Program-made: the position numbers and the translations under genes | NCBI GenBank assembly: GCA_021776335.1 | Contig: JAJFGB010000009.1 | Location: forward strand, 868,001 to 932,000 | Length of the DNA stretch: 64,000 bases | Direction: 5' to 3' | From: Hyphococcus sp. | GTDB lineage: Bacteria; Pseudomonadota; Alphaproteobacteria; Caulobacterales; Parvularculaceae | Notes under the pieces: generated by a model | What the model was told of the DNA's origin: nothing | The model's input: the letters and a program-made list of their open reading frames with translations, nothing else | The model's database searches: none | Shown: positions 8,563 through 17,881 of the stretch, in pieces | Position numbering within the stretch: the stretch's first letter is position 1 | How the letters are laid out: every line of letters begins with the position of its first letter

Positions 8563-9954
8563 TTATGCCCTCCAAAAGGCTCGATTAATAAGCGCGAGCG
8601 CTGCCGCCGCTTCGAGCCGGCCAAGGATCATCGCCGCCACCAGGAGCCAGCGCAACGGTTCGCTGAAACCGGCGTATCCCGCCGCGCCGCCCTCGGCAAG
8701 CTGGATCAACGGGCCAGTGTTACTGAGCGCCGCTGTCGCTGCCGCCGCTGCAAGATCAAAATTGTGTCCCCCAGTGGAGAGCGCAACAACAAGAGCGGCG
8801 AGCGTCATCGTAAAGACAATGAAATGCATCCACACGCCGAGTTCGTTTGCGACCTGTCTGATGCCAAAAACCCCACTGGGAATAATCAGTTTCCTGATCT
8901 CCTCGCGCGCACGGCGCATGATCACGATCCAGCGTAAAATCTTGAACCCACCTGCCGTCGAGACTGCCGCGCCGCCAATGATCGCTGTTACGAGTGCTAC
9001 CGTCAACGGCGGCGCCTCGCCAATCACATAGCCGTTCGTCGACAAAAGGGAGGCCGCGTTGAAAAGTTGCGGCGCAAACAGATCAAAATCGCCGGCGCCT
9101 GCGGTAATCCAAAAAAGCAGGCCCACGAAAACCATGATGAGCAGATAGGCGCCTGTCTCAACATCGCTGACGCGTTCACGTTTGCCGCTCAGGATGCGCG
9201 CGATGAGAACGAAATTAGCGCCGCCGAGCACGATGAAAGGAAAGATCATCCTTGCTACGCTCTGCGAATAGCCGCTTATTCCCGCTTCATGCGGAATAAA
9301 ACCACCGGAGGCTGCCGCCGACATCGCCATCACCGCAGCATCAAGCAAAGGGGCGCCCGCAAGCGTAATCGCCAAAAACGCCACGAGGGTCAGCAACAGG
9401 TAAATTGATGCAAATGCTCTTGTGGCGTTACGCAGTGAATGAAGAAAGGAATCTCCGTCGCCCCGCGAAAATGGCGGCAGCAATGTATCGATCCCAATAA
9501 AAGCAGGTCGGATAAATATGGCCGCTGCAATGGCAAGCGATGCAAGTCCCCCGAGCCATTGGAGTTCGGCACGCCACAACATGCCGGCAGGGCTCTCAAC
9601 TGCGCCAGCATTCGTCAACCAGCCGCCGGTTGTTGTCATCGCTGACACGGCTTCGAAATAGGCGTCGGCGAAGGGCATGGTTTCCGTCATGAAGGGCAGC
9701 GCAGCAAATACAGGAATGACCGCCCACCAAATGAGAACGATGATCAAGGCGCCGCGGAAATCCGTCGCCGGTTGCCGGCCGATACTGGCAGCGAAGGCGC
9801 CGCCGCCGGAAATGAGGGCCGCAGTCGCGCTGAAGAGATAGGCGCCAGCGCTTTCCTCATTGCCCGCAAGCGCCAGCACCATTGGAAACAGCATCATCAG
9901 GCCGATGATAATCAGCATGGCGGAAAAGCCGCGAAGAATGCTTGTCAGTCCCAT
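8563..9954 (-). CDS. trkH: Trk potassium uptake transporter subunit TrkH
   Basis: 463-residue polytopic membrane protein of the TrkH/KtrB superfamily. Four pore-loop-like segments are visible: SAMTTTGGW near 108, AASGGFIPHEAG near 220, LLSTNGYVIG near 300, and LSNTGPLIQLA near 420. It moves potassium across the inner membrane with the TrkA gating ring encoded just upstream (70-base gap that contains a small hairpin). Length is slightly below the E. coli protein, and the start is set by MGLTSILRGF leading into the first membrane segment. Confidence 0.93.
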   Translation of the reverse strand: MGLTSILRGFSAMLIIIGLMMLFPMVLALAGNEESAGAYLFSATAALISGGGAFAASIGRQPATDFRGALIIVLIWWAVIPVFAALPFMTETMPFADAYFEAVSAMTTTGGWLTNAGAVESPAGMLWRAELQWLGGLASLAIAAAIFIRPAFIGIDTLLPPFSRGDGDSFLHSLRNATRAFASIYLLLTLVAFLAITLAGAPLLDAAVMAMSAAASGGFIPHEAGISGYSQSVARMIFPFIVLGGANFVLIARILSGKRERVSDVETGAYLLIMVFVGLLFWITAGAGDFDLFAPQLFNAASLLSTNGYVIGEAPPLTVALVTAIIGGAAVSTAGGFKILRWIVIMRRAREEIRKLIIPSGVFGIRQVANELGVWMHFIVFTMTLAALVVALSTGGHNFDLAAAAATAALSNTGPLIQLAEGGAAGYAGFSEPLRWLLVAAMILGRLEAAAALALINRAFWRA

Positions 9955-9984
9955 GCGTCTTCGCCTTCGCGCCTAAACAGCATT

Positions 9985-10027
9985 TCAGAGCCGCTCCATG
10001 TTTCGATAAAACTCGAAACGGTTCTAG
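9985..10027. repeat. hairpin-bearing intergenic element between trkA and trkH
   Basis: Perfect 7-bp stem GTTTCGA (10000-10006) / TCGAAAC (10013-10019) with a 6-base loop, flanked by GAGCCGCTCC-like and GGTTCTAGA-like sequence. The flanks resemble dispersed intergenic elements of alphaproteobacteria. It overlaps the last codons of trkA and could tune transcription or mRNA stability between trkA and trkH. Confidence 0.4.
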
Positions 10028-11397
10028 AAATATTCGATACTGACACGGAACATCTGCTCGACGTCCTTAACGTTTTCACGCATGGTCATCAACACGATGC
10101 GATCGCCGGCATTGATAATTGTATCACCGGTCGGCATCTTTACTTCTCCGTCGCGATAGACAGCGCCAATCATCACGCCTTCCGGCAATGGCGCCTCTCG
10201 CAACGGCTTGTTAACAAGCGGAGAAGTCTCAAGAGCGACCGCGTCCACCAGTTCAGCGGCGCCATCCGATAATGAATAGACCCCTTTGATGCGGCCGCGG
10301 CGGATATGCTGCAGGATCGTCGAGATTGTGGTTGCTCGCGGGTCAATAAAACGGTCAATGCCGACCGCTTCTGACACCGGGCCATAATCATGATCATTGA
10401 TGAGCGCCATGGATCGGCGGGCGCCTTCGCGCTTTGCAACAACCGACGTCAAAATGTTGACTTGATCATTATCTGTGACCGCGACCACCGTCTCGGCCTC
10501 GCTGACGCCGGCTTCGCGCAAGATCGCACGGTCAAGCCCGTCACCCTGCAAAACAATTGTGCGTTCTAGTTCTTCGGCGATATGTTCGGCGCGCTTTCGA
10601 TCTTGCTCAATCAGGCGGATTTTCATTGCGCCAAGCTTTTCAAGGCCCTTTGCTACGTAAAGACCAATATTCCCACCGCCGACAATAATCACCCGTCGCG
10701 CCTGTCGCGCGGCTTCGCCCATAATTTCAAGCGCACGCGTGACATCGTGGCGATCGGCAATAAAAAATATCTGATCGCCTGGCTCAAGTTGATCATCAGC
10801 ATGAGCACGCCACATCTTCTCGCCCCGTTTTATGCCGACAATGGTAATTTTAAGGTCAGGAAATAGTTCAGCGACTTGCCGCAAGGGTGTATTGATGATC
10901 GGGCAGTCATCACGCAGCTTGACGCCAACTGCCCAGACACGTCCGTCAACGAACGATTTCAATTCAAAAGCGCCGGGCGTCGACATGCGCTGCATGATCG
11001 CTTCGGAGACTTCCCGCTCCGGCGAAATAATAACGTCGATCGGTATGTGGTTGCGCGAAAACAGGTCTGAATATTTCGGGTCGAGATAGGCTTGCGCCCG
11101 TACGCGGGCGATTTTTGTCGGCACGTTGAAAAGCGTGTGGGCGATCTGACAGGCGACCATGTTCACTTCGTCAGAATAAGTGACTGCAATCACCATATCG
11201 GCTTCGCGTGCGCCGGCTTCCTCCAGAGTTACCGGATAGGCGCCATTGCCCACAACGCCGCGCACATCCAGGCGCTCCGTGACCTTGCGGATCAACTCTT
11301 TAGATTGATCAATAACGGTAACGTCGTTTTCTTCACGCGCCAGCCTGCGCGCAATGCCGACGCCGACGCGGCCAGCGCCGCAAACGATCACTCTCAT
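10024..11397 (-). CDS. trkA: Trk system NAD-binding regulatory subunit TrkA
   Basis: 457 residues with the duplicated RCK architecture. The first Rossmann motif is GAGRVGVGIA at 6-15 and the second is IVGGGNIGLYVAKGLEKLG near 232. Each is followed by a TrkA-C domain (LRQVAELFPDLKITIVGIKRGE and LPEGVMIGAVYRDGEV). It is a peripheral cytoplasmic ring that binds NAD(H)/ATP and gates TrkH. It lies 30 bases downstream of ntrX and is probably co-transcribed with it, the usual ntrX-trkA linkage. Confidence 0.96.
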   Translation of the reverse strand: MRVIVCGAGRVGVGIARRLAREENDVTVIDQSKELIRKVTERLDVRGVVGNGAYPVTLEEAGAREADMVIAVTYSDEVNMVACQIAHTLFNVPTKIARVRAQAYLDPKYSDLFSRNHIPIDVIISPEREVSEAIMQRMSTPGAFELKSFVDGRVWAVGVKLRDDCPIINTPLRQVAELFPDLKITIVGIKRGEKMWRAHADDQLEPGDQIFFIADRHDVTRALEIMGEAARQARRVIIVGGGNIGLYVAKGLEKLGAMKIRLIEQDRKRAEHIAEELERTIVLQGDGLDRAILREAGVSEAETVVAVTDNDQVNILTSVVAKREGARRSMALINDHDYGPVSEAVGIDRFIDPRATTISTILQHIRRGRIKGVYSLSDGAAELVDAVALETSPLVNKPLREAPLPEGVMIGAVYRDGEVKMPTGDTIINAGDRIVLMTMRENVKDVEQMFRVSIEYF

Positions 11398-11427
11398 GAT
11401 CTAGAAATCCTTATCTCCGGCGGTTGA

Positions 11428-12816
11428 TTACGCGCTCTCTACACGGGCCTGGCCGTTTACGCCAAGCGCCTTGAGTTTACGATGTAACGCCGAACGTTCC
11501 ATACCTATAAACGCTGCGGTGCGAGAAATATTACCGCCGAACCGATTAATCTGGGTGATCAGATATTCGCGCTCAAAGCGTTCGCGCGCATCCCGCAATG
11601 GCAGGGCGATGATCTGTTCCAGCCCCTCGCCGGCTGGAATGGAAAGCCCTGCATCCATGACCTCCGAAGGCAATTGGTCACAGGTGATCTCCAGCGCCGG
11701 ATCCCGCCCCATCAATATGAGTGTTCGTTCGATCACATTGCGAAGCTGGCGAACATTTCCAGGCCAGCTATAGGTCTGGAGCGCCGCCATCGATTCCGCT
11801 GACAGGGGCCGCTTTGGCAAGCCGGACGCCCGAGAGATACGATCTACAAAATAGGCGACAAGCGCCGGAATATCTTCGCGTCGCTCATCAAGACCTGGCG
11901 CAATGATCGACACAACATTGAGGCGATGGAACAAATCCTCGCGGAAGTTTTTTTCCGCAGAGGCGACAAGAAGGTCCTGCGATGTCGTTGAGACAATGCG
12001 GACATCCACTTCAACGGCTTTTTCGCCGCCAACGCGCTTAAACCGTTGCTCAACCAGAACGCGCAGAATTTTTCCTTGTGTTTCCGAGGGCATGTCGCCG
12101 ATCTCGTCAAACATCAGGGTTCCGCCATGAGCCTTTTCCATAAGGCCGATCATGCGCGGCGCGCCGTCTTCCCCTTCAATGCCGAAAAGTTCTTCTTCCA
12201 TGCGTTCGGGGGCAATCGACGCTGCGCTGGCTACGACAAATGGGCGCCCTGCCCGCTGTGATGTTGTGTGCAGCAAACGCGCGATTACTTCTTTGCCTGA
12301 ACCAGGAGGGCCGGCAATTAATACGCGCGAGCGGGCATCGGCAACGCGATCAATGACACCGCGCAATGCTGATACTGCGGACGATGATCCAATCAGCCCC
12401 CAATCCGGTGTCCGTTCGCGTAGTTCAGAGTTCTCACGCCGCAGACGCGTCGCTTCGAGGGCGCGATTAACCACCAGGATCAGGCGGTCGGCATTAAACG
12501 GTTTTTCGACGAAATCATAAGCGCCCTTTTTGATGGCGGCGACCGCTGTTTCAATTGTTCCGTGTCCGGAAATGATAACGACTGGCAATTCCGGGTGGAG
12601 CTTTTTCAGCTCCTGCAGGATTTCAATCCCGTCCATGGCCGAATTCTGCAGCCACACATCCAGAACAACCAGTGATGGAAGCCTGTCTCGAACCGCCGCG
12701 AGGGCTGAAGTGGAATCTGCCGCAGAGCGCGGGCTAAACCCCTCATCCTCCAAAATTCCAGATACAAGCTCTCGAATGTCTTCTTCATCGTCGACGACCA
12801 GAATATCAATACTCAT
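11428..12816 (-). CDS. ntrX: NtrX response regulator
   Basis: 462 residues from the ATG at 12816, preferred over a GTG four codons upstream because GGGTGGG lies just before it. The receiver domain has D9/D10, phospho-acceptor D53 (VLDVW) and K105 (VEKPF). A AAA+ domain carries Walker A GPPGSGKEV at 169-177. The C-terminal Fis-type helix-turn-helix has NISRTAAFIGMERSALHRKLK. The sigma-54 contact motif GAFTGA is not present: after LFGIEG the sequence runs EDGAPRMIG. This agrees with NtrX proteins of related bacteria that work without sigma-54. It is partnered with NtrY, 27 bases upstream. Confidence 0.95.
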   Translation of the reverse strand: MSIDILVVDDEEDIRELVSGILEDEGFSPRSAADSTSALAAVRDRLPSLVVLDVWLQNSAMDGIEILQELKKLHPELPVVIISGHGTIETAVAAIKKGAYDFVEKPFNADRLILVVNRALEATRLRRENSELRERTPDWGLIGSSSAVSALRGVIDRVADARSRVLIAGPPGSGKEVIARLLHTTSQRAGRPFVVASAASIAPERMEEELFGIEGEDGAPRMIGLMEKAHGGTLMFDEIGDMPSETQGKILRVLVEQRFKRVGGEKAVEVDVRIVSTTSQDLLVASAEKNFREDLFHRLNVVSIIAPGLDERREDIPALVAYFVDRISRASGLPKRPLSAESMAALQTYSWPGNVRQLRNVIERTLILMGRDPALEITCDQLPSEVMDAGLSIPAGEGLEQIIALPLRDARERFEREYLITQINRFGGNISRTAAFIGMERSALHRKLKALGVNGQARVESA

Positions 12817-12843
12817 ATACCCACCCACATTGTTCCAAGTTCC

Positions 12844-15222
12844 CTATTCAGCCGCTGTTGCATGCTGCGTGCTCCGTTCTTCCGCTACGCGCGGCAATGT
12901 TATTGTCAGTCGGGCGCCACTCGCCCCCAGACTGTGATCGTCGGAAAATTCCAGCGAGCCGCCATGATCCTCCGCCACTTTTTTGACAATCGCGAGCCCA
13001 AGGCCGGTGCCCTTGGTTCGCGTCGTCATATACGGTTCGGTCAGCCGATGTCGTTCCGCAGCAGGCAGGCCGATGCCATTGTCGATGATTTGAATTTGCG
13101 AAACAGCGCCGATGACGTCGAGGCGAATGACAATTTTTCCGGGCGCGGCATCATCTTCTTGGGCAATACGTCCGCCAATTGACTCGCCGGCATTTTTGAG
13201 AAGGTTTGAAAGCGCTTGAACAATCAACCGACCATCGCATTCTGCGAAGATCGGCGTATCCGGCAGTTCGACCACAAACTCCACGTCGGCAAACGTCACC
13301 TTTTGCGGGAAGACAGCGGCTTTGATCAGCTCACGAAGATCTTCGCGGCCGATTACCGGCTTTGGCATGCGCGCAAAAGAAGAGAATTCATCGACCATGC
13401 GTCCGATGTCGTTAACCTGCCGGATAATGGTTTCGGTGCATTTGTCAAAAACTTCCGGCGTCGATTTCACTTCGCTCAGATATTTCCTTCGCAGCCGCTC
13501 TGCGGAAAGCTGGATTGGCGTCAACGGGTTTTTGATTTCGTGGGCGATGCGTCGCGCAACATCGCCCCAGGCGGCGTTGCGTTGCGCTGCAATCAGCTGG
13601 GTGATGTCATCAAAGGTAGCGACATAAGTTTGTTCGTCTTTAGCGTCGTCCTTTACGATTCTGACATTCAACATTCGCGTTCGTCCTTGACGAACCAGGT
13701 CGATCTGGTCGCCGACCTCCGCAAACGAAGATAGTGTCGCCCGTTTCAAGAGGCGCCCTAATTCAGGCATAATCTCATTGATGTTTCGCCCGGTTAGCGC
13801 AGCCCCATCTTCGTCAAGAAATTCAGCCGCCGATTTATTAGCGATAGTGATGCGTCCATCGGCGGCGAGACCGATGACGCCAGCGGTGACACCCGACAAA
13901 ACCGCTTCGGTAAAACGGCGGCGATCATCAAATTGTCGATTTGTATCAATCAAATCATCGCGTTGGGTCTGTAACTGCGCGGTCATGTGATTCATGGACC
14001 GCGCCAGCGCGCCAAGCTCGCCATCCTCTTTGTAAACTTCAACGCGTGCGTCCAACGCGCCGCCGGAGACGCGCTCCGCCATTTTCACGAGCCGGCCTAC
14101 GGGCTGCACAATCCGTGTCGCGGCCCAGAGCGCCAGCCAGATGGCGCCGAATAGAATAATGACCGCAAGCACAACGTAACCGGCGAGGAAAACACGCTCG
14201 AGGCGCGCGCGCCCAAGCTCCGCCTCCTGCCAGTCTTCGCGCATTTCACGCACGGCAAAAAGACGGGCGGTGGTGATACGGTCAATCGGTTGATAACCGA
14301 TCAGATAGCCGCCGCCATAATAATCCAGACTTAAGACACCGCGAAAAACGTCCAGCGTAGCATCGTCATTCACGCCGAAAACGAAAATTTCCCCGGCCTC
14401 ACCGGTTTTAAGATCAGCGAGCGATTGTGCCGAGGGCAAAGTGTATTGACCGGTATCGAGTTCAGCGCGAATAACAATGCGGCCTTCGCCATCAACCAAA
14501 TAAAGTGCAGATAGTTCGTGCACCTGCGCCAGCAGATATAAATAACGCCGGAAACTGATGGGTGTTTGTTCAAACCCGACGCCGGTCTCCTCCTGGCGAA
14601 TGAGGTCTTGCGCAATGAGACGCATCGGCTGTTCAAGTTCAGCGGCCTTGATTCCGATAAGCCCGTTTGCGAGATCGCGCGCTGTGTTTTGATATTTATC
14701 GATCCGTTCACTGAATACATCATTCAGGCTGGCGCGCAGGATCGTAAAAGCAAACAGAAATGCGATAATCGCCGGCACGACGGCAAGGAGCGAAAAAAGT
14801 CCAACGAGTTGCATGTGGGTGCGCGAGCCCGCCAGCTGATTGCGGCGGTCGGACCAGACGTGAAATAATCGGGCGCCAACCAGCAGCGCAAAACCCGCCG
14901 CGATGACAATATTGCCGATGATCATCGTCATCAGGAAACTGCGGTCGACGCGCTCGACCAGCGGCGACATCAAAAACCAGGTTGTCAGAAAGGCGACGAT
15001 ACCGGCGCCGAAGAGCGCCGCCGCGGCGGTCGTATTCGAAAGGGCCCATTGCGGCACGAAGCGACGCGCTGCGCGTAGTCCGCCTTCGTCTCCGGTCTGT
15101 TCTTGCGTTTCTTTTACCAACTCGCGCTGTCCTGCGGGATTAAACACCCAACTCAAAGCCCCCGCGTCGCAGCCCATTTCTTGACTGCTGCGCCTGCCTG
15201 TCCCGGTCGCAGACTTCTGCAA
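12844..15222 (-). CDS. ntrY: NtrY membrane sensor histidine kinase
   Basis: 792 residues if begun at the TTG at 15222; the ATG at 15177 (MGCDAG) gives 777 and is about equally plausible. Order: three membrane spans near 63-86, 98-118 and 138-163, a periplasmic sensor loop, a fourth span near 345-365, HAMP, PAS, then the phospho-acceptor H-box RRIAHEIKNPLTPIQLSAE and an HATPase domain with DNGIGLP and GTGLGLAIVKK. It phosphorylates NtrX and in related bacteria responds to nitrogen, redox or envelope cues. It lies downstream of dusB, where ntrB-ntrC would be expected between them. Confidence 0.95.
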   Translation of the reverse strand: MQKSATGTGRRSSQEMGCDAGALSWVFNPAGQRELVKETQEQTGDEGGLRAARRFVPQWALSNTTAAAALFGAGIVAFLTTWFLMSPLVERVDRSFLMTMIIGNIVIAAGFALLVGARLFHVWSDRRNQLAGSRTHMQLVGLFSLLAVVPAIIAFLFAFTILRASLNDVFSERIDKYQNTARDLANGLIGIKAAELEQPMRLIAQDLIRQEETGVGFEQTPISFRRYLYLLAQVHELSALYLVDGEGRIVIRAELDTGQYTLPSAQSLADLKTGEAGEIFVFGVNDDATLDVFRGVLSLDYYGGGYLIGYQPIDRITTARLFAVREMREDWQEAELGRARLERVFLAGYVVLAVIILFGAIWLALWAATRIVQPVGRLVKMAERVSGGALDARVEVYKEDGELGALARSMNHMTAQLQTQRDDLIDTNRQFDDRRRFTEAVLSGVTAGVIGLAADGRITIANKSAAEFLDEDGAALTGRNINEIMPELGRLLKRATLSSFAEVGDQIDLVRQGRTRMLNVRIVKDDAKDEQTYVATFDDITQLIAAQRNAAWGDVARRIAHEIKNPLTPIQLSAERLRRKYLSEVKSTPEVFDKCTETIIRQVNDIGRMVDEFSSFARMPKPVIGREDLRELIKAAVFPQKVTFADVEFVVELPDTPIFAECDGRLIVQALSNLLKNAGESIGGRIAQEDDAAPGKIVIRLDVIGAVSQIQIIDNGIGLPAAERHRLTEPYMTTRTKGTGLGLAIVKKVAEDHGGSLEFSDDHSLGASGARLTITLPRVAEERSTQHATAAE

Positions 15223-15315
15223 GCCGCGAACCAGCAGGGATGCTGCGGCGATTGTTGCAAAAAATCAACACATTTGTTGCCAAAATGAAACAGTCAGAAA
15301 TAGGGAGTGAGCCTG

Positions 15316-16326
15316 TCAGGCCGCTAGCCGCATAGCCGCCGCCACCTCATTTTCGAAGAACAGGCTCAGCGCTTCGATGACGTTTTCCGGCGCAGCGAGT
15401 CTGCAAATCGACCCCCGAAACGCCCTGCGGGTCCCGGAATCCATGTCCACCGGCGCATGATCGACATAGGCAGCAAGATGTTTACGCGCCATCCGGACGC
15501 CAAGGGGCGCGCCATAATGGGTAATGGTGTCGCGATAATGGGTGAGCGCGGCGTCTCGCTGAACCGATAATGCCGGCGCCGCCAAGCGATCGCCTGAGGC
15601 CAGCGCTGTTGCGACTGCGCCTGGCAGCCAGGGCCGGCCGGTCGCTGCGCGCCCAATCATTACGCCATCCGCGCCTGACTGAGTGAGCGCCCTGCGCGCG
15701 GTGAGGTCGTCAACAATATCGCCATTGACGATCACCGGTATCGAGACGGCATCTTTGACCGCCCTTACCGCTGTCCAGTCGGCGACGCCGGTGTAAAACT
15801 GGTTACGTGTGCGGCCATGGACCGTGACCATCTTAACGCCGGCGCTCTGGGCGCGGGCGGCAAGCTGCGGCGCATTGAGGCAATCATGGTCCCAGCCCAG
15901 GCGCATCTTCAATGTTACGGGCTTTGAGGTGGCGGCAACCGTGGCCTCAATCAGCTCGATTGCCTGATCGAGGTCGCGCATCAGCGCCGACCCCGACAAT
16001 TGTCCGGTGACCTGCCGTGACGGACAGCCCATATTGATGTCGACGATGTCGGCGCCGGACGCCTCTGCCAGCCTTGCGCCTTCTGCCATCCAGTGGGCTT
16101 TGCGTCCCGCAAGCTGAATGACAAAGGGCGCGATGTCACAATCGCCCACCGCGCGCCGCACCACATCGGGGCGCGCCCGCGCCAATTCCTCGCTGGCGAC
16201 CATCTCTGACACCACAAGCCCCGCGTCGAAGCTGTGGACGGCACGCCGAAACGGCAGATCGCTGACCCCTGACATGGGCGCCAGGACGACATTGTTTTTG
16301 AGGTTGATATCAGCGATTGAAAACAT
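15316..16326 (-). CDS. dusB: tRNA-dihydrouridine synthase B (NifR3 family)
   Basis: 336 residues from the ATG at 16326 (MFSIADINLKNN), chosen because the upstream in-frame 17 codons are not family-like. FMN-dependent TIM barrel: VLAPMSGVSDLPFR at the N-terminus, the catalytic cysteine C101 in INMGCPSRQVTG, VTLKMRLGWD, VHGRTRNQFYTG, and IVNGDI. It reduces uridine in the tRNA D-loop. The nifR3/dusB gene classically heads the ntrBC operon; here it is followed after 94 bases directly by ntrY. Confidence 0.95.
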   Translation of the reverse strand: MFSIADINLKNNVVLAPMSGVSDLPFRRAVHSFDAGLVVSEMVASEELARARPDVVRRAVGDCDIAPFVIQLAGRKAHWMAEGARLAEASGADIVDINMGCPSRQVTGQLSGSALMRDLDQAIELIEATVAATSKPVTLKMRLGWDHDCLNAPQLAARAQSAGVKMVTVHGRTRNQFYTGVADWTAVRAVKDAVSIPVIVNGDIVDDLTARRALTQSGADGVMIGRAATGRPWLPGAVATALASGDRLAAPALSVQRDAALTHYRDTITHYGAPLGVRMARKHLAAYVDHAPVDMDSGTRRAFRGSICRLAAPENVIEALSLFFENEVAAAMRLAA

Positions 16327-16413
16327 TCTGGCCTGAATAGCTTGGCGGCGGCTGTCTTTAGCCTCTAAACCAAGCACTTACAAACGACATTTGGCAAATG
16401 ACTCTGCAAACAT

Positions 16414-17601
16414 ATGGTTAAAACAAACATCATTGCCGTCATCGTTGCCGCAGGACGCGGCGCCCGCGCCGGCGCTGGCGGGCCGAAGCAATATCGTGAC
16501 CTTGCTGGCCGCGCGGTGATCGCCAGGACGGCGTCAGTATTTCTTGATCATCCGCAAATTGACGCTCTGCGCATCATTATCCATCGCGACGATCGCGAAC
16601 AATATAATGCGGCAATGGGTGAACTCCTCTCCTGTCCGGCTTTGCTCGAACCGGTTTTTGGCGGCGCCGAAAGGCAGGATTCCGTGCGCCTGGGTCTGGA
16701 GAGCGTTGAAGATGACGGACCAAGCCTGATCCTTATACACGACGCTGCGCGGCCGTTTATTGACGGTGAGACAATCTCGCGCGTGATTGGGGCGCTCGAC
16801 AATCATGACGGCGCCATCGCTGCCCTGCCCGTTTATGACACCTTGAAGCGCAGCGGCGACAACAGCCTGATCGAGACCACCGTTCCGCGCGATGCCTTAT
16901 GGCGGGCGCAAACGCCACAAGGGTTTCATTATGGCAAAATCCTAAGCGCCCATCGCGCGGCTGCGGGCCAACAGCTGACCGATGACGCAGCTGTCGCAGA
17001 AGCGGCGGGTATGAAAGTCGCGCTTATTGCCGGCTCGCCGGATAATATGAAAATCACGCAAGCTGAAGATTTCGGCATGGCTGAAACCCTCCTTGGGCGG
17101 AAGAAGAAGACAATGGAATATCGCACGGGCCACGGTTTTGACGTTCACGCCTTCGAAGACGGCGATGCGGTCGTCCTCTGCGGCGTCGAAATCCCTCATG
17201 ACAAAAAACTCAAAGGCCATTCTGACGCTGATGCAGGCATGCACGCGTTGACTGATGCGATATTGGGGGCGATTGGCGAAGGCGATATCGGCGATCACTT
17301 CCCGCCGTCCGATCCCCAATGGAAAGGCGCCGCCAGCGAGGTTTTTCTGGCGCGCGCGCGCGACCTTGTCGCTGCTCGAGGTGGCTGCATTACGCATTGC
17401 GATGTCACGATGATGTGCGAAGAGCCAAAAATTGGCCCGCATCGCGACAGGATGCGGGGCGCGCTCGCTTGTATTCTCGACCTCGACACCTCACGTATCT
17501 CGGTCAAGGCAACGACAACAGAGCAATTGGGGTTTACCGGCCGCCGCGAAGGCATCGCTGCAATGGCGACAGCGACAGTTGCATTGCCTGTCGCTGGCTA
17601 A
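16414..17601 (+). CDS. ispDF: bifunctional IspD/IspF isoprenoid biosynthesis enzyme
   Basis: 395 residues. The N-terminal IspD (2-C-methyl-D-erythritol 4-phosphate cytidylyltransferase, about 1-225) shows VAAGRGARAGAGGPKQY, LIHDAARPF, and RAQTPQGF. C-terminal IspF (MECDP synthase, from about residue 234) shows RTGHGFDVHAF, LKGHSDADAGMHALTDAILGA, GDIGDHFPPSD and the TTEQLGFTGRREGIAA closing motif. The fusion performs steps 3 and 5 of the MEP pathway and is widespread in alphaproteobacteria. It is divergent from dusB (87 bases between starts). Confidence 0.97.
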   Translation: MVKTNIIAVIVAAGRGARAGAGGPKQYRDLAGRAVIARTASVFLDHPQIDALRIIIHRDDREQYNAAMGELLSCPALLEPVFGGAERQDSVRLGLESVEDDGPSLILIHDAARPFIDGETISRVIGALDNHDGAIAALPVYDTLKRSGDNSLIETTVPRDALWRAQTPQGFHYGKILSAHRAAAGQQLTDDAAVAEAAGMKVALIAGSPDNMKITQAEDFGMAETLLGRKKKTMEYRTGHGFDVHAFEDGDAVVLCGVEIPHDKKLKGHSDADAGMHALTDAILGAIGEGDIGDHFPPSDPQWKGAASEVFLARARDLVAARGGCITHCDVTMMCEEPKIGPHRDRMRGALACILDLDTSRISVKATTTEQLGFTGRREGIAAMATATVALPVAG

Positions 17602-17625
17602 CGCCTAAGAGGAAGGATCTGATTT

Positions 17626-17859
17626 ATGCGCGAAATCATACGGACGACAGACCCGGTTCTGATTTCCTTTATTGAAAATATTTTAAAAGAGGCCGAAATT
17701 ATATACATGGTGGCGGATCAGAATATCAGTGTCATGGAAGGTTCGATCGGTGCGTTTCCACGGCGTATTCTTGTAAATGACGATCAGGAACCGAAAGCCC
17801 GGTCCCTCCTTGAGTCCGCCGAGCTCGGCGGTGATCTGCTTTCGAATATCACTAACTGA
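17626..17859 (+). CDS. DUF2007 small putative signal-transducing protein
   Basis: 77 residues. The pattern MREIIRTTDPVLISFIENIL...GAFPRRILVNDDQEPKARSLLESA matches the DUF2007 family of small soluble proteins thought to bind a ligand or a partner. A good Shine-Dalgarno (AGGAAGG) precedes the start by 8-9 bases. It lies between ispDF and pncC with gaps of about 24 bases each side, so the three are probably one transcript. Confidence 0.78.
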   Translation: MREIIRTTDPVLISFIENILKEAEIIYMVADQNISVMEGSIGAFPRRILVNDDQEPKARSLLESAELGGDLLSNITN

Positions 17860-17881
17860 ATTCTCAACTTGTTGAATCATA

